Shown piece after piece: positions 63,769-64,000 of a stretch of DNA of 64,000 bases. Positions within the stretch are counted from its first letter, which is position 1. Every line of letters begins with the position of its first letter. Source of the DNA: Bacillus thuringiensis (GTDB lineage: Bacteria > Bacillota > Bacilli > Bacillales > Bacillaceae_G); contig NZ_CP155559.1 of assembly GCF_022095615.2 (NCBI RefSeq), positions 4,089,501 to 4,153,500 of the forward strand, written 5' to 3'. Made by a program: the position numbers and the translations under genes. The notes beneath the pieces were generated by a model. That model worked only from the letters and a program-made list of their open reading frames with translations. It had not been told where the DNA came from and ran no database searches.

Positions 63769-64000
63769 CTATATTAATTTCTCTGCTACGTATGAAGCAA
63801 ATACATCTAATGCTACTTCTTCTTGCTCACCAGTTGCCATATCTTTTAAGTTAATGATGCCTTTATCTAGTTCATCTTCCCCTAATACAGCTACAAATTT
63901 CGCCTTTAGACGATCTGCGGATTTAAATTGTGCTTTCATTTTGCGGTCTAAATAATCTTTTTCAACTGATAATCCAGCTTTACGAAGATCAAACGCAACT
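63769..64000 (-). CDS. hisS: Histidyl-tRNA synthetase, partial (C-terminal end only)
   Basis: About 76 C-terminal residues are visible, reading ...RLSVEKDYLDRKMKAQFKSA, DRLKAKFVAVLGEDELDKGI, INLKDMATGEQEEVALDVFA and SYVAEKLI. LGEDELDKGIINLKDMATGEQ is the characteristic anticodon-binding domain strand of bacterial HisRS. The gene begins beyond the window edge. It is 12 bp upstream of aspS in the same operon. Confidence 0.9.
   Translation of the reverse strand, partial: VAFDLRKAGLSVEKDYLDRKMKAQFKSADRLKAKFVAVLGEDELDKGIINLKDMATGEQEEVALDVFASYVAEKLI

Overview
The window is a contiguous, low-GC Firmicute chromosome segment whose gene content and order point to the Bacillus cereus group (B. cereus / thuringiensis / anthracis). 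The backbone follows Bacillus subtilis order (yqeH-yqeG-sda; yrrT-mtnN-mccAB; greA-udk-trhP-trmR-mltG-yrzB-ruvX-ireB-alaS; recD2-yrrB-mnmA-iscS-cymR-rarA-rsfA-tcdA-aspS-hisS). Group-specific features are a biopterin phenylalanine hydroxylase, a 237-residue SigK start and a bcr1-like repeat. I see no prophage, intact insertion sequence, CRISPR array, rRNA or tRNA gene.

1-5.7 kb: the start of aroE, the ribosome-assembly GTPase yqeH, the HAD phosphatase yqeG, the sporulation checkpoint gene sda behind a cluster of DnaA boxes, psd, an uninterrupted sigK, and a divergent lipoprotein built on an 18-bp minisatellite. 5.7-17.2 kb: a mixed accessory stretch with a PepSY-like protein, rpmG, a nitroreductase, a small alarmone synthetase, alkaline phosphatase behind PhoP boxes, a GNAT/hydrolase pair, a DoxX protein, a caspase/CHAT-like protein paired with a histidine phosphatase, small proteins and a secreted beta-propeller. 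17.4-30.5 kb: the subtilisin-like protease Vpr, tandem tyrosine T-boxes controlling phhA-phhB, a catDE-like quinone/catechol detoxification pair with a divergent XRE-cupin regulator, acyltransferases, a bcr1-like repeat, and a Fur-box-preceded iron ABC transporter ending in an ankyrin protein.

30.6-37.1 kb: adhE with two Rex/Fnr-type palindromes upstream, then methionine-to-cysteine recycling genes (yrrT, mtnN, mccA, mccB); the probable yrhC lies on the far side of adhE. 37.1-49.8 kb: cell-wall genes (yrrS, pbpI, mltG), greA with an attenuator-like leader, udk, the tRNA wobble-uridine hydroxylation/methoxylation genes, and the ireB-ruvX-yrzB set behind alaS, which has its own alanine T-box. 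50-64 kb: a PH-domain protein, an AI-2E family exporter, small conserved proteins, recD2, a TPR protein, tRNA thiolation (mnmA, iscS), the cysteine regulator cymR, rarA, rsfA, a small membrane ORF with an apparent ATT start, tcdA, and aspS followed upstream by the end of hisS.

Most of the window is ordinary core chromosome. The points I would look at first are the greA leader, the tandem Tyr T-boxes with a possible third remnant, the caspase-like/phosphatase pair, the long unexplained inverted repeat at 26.9 kb, the deleted bcr1 copy, and the ATT-start small gene. I did not find clear evidence of an entirely new multi-gene system.
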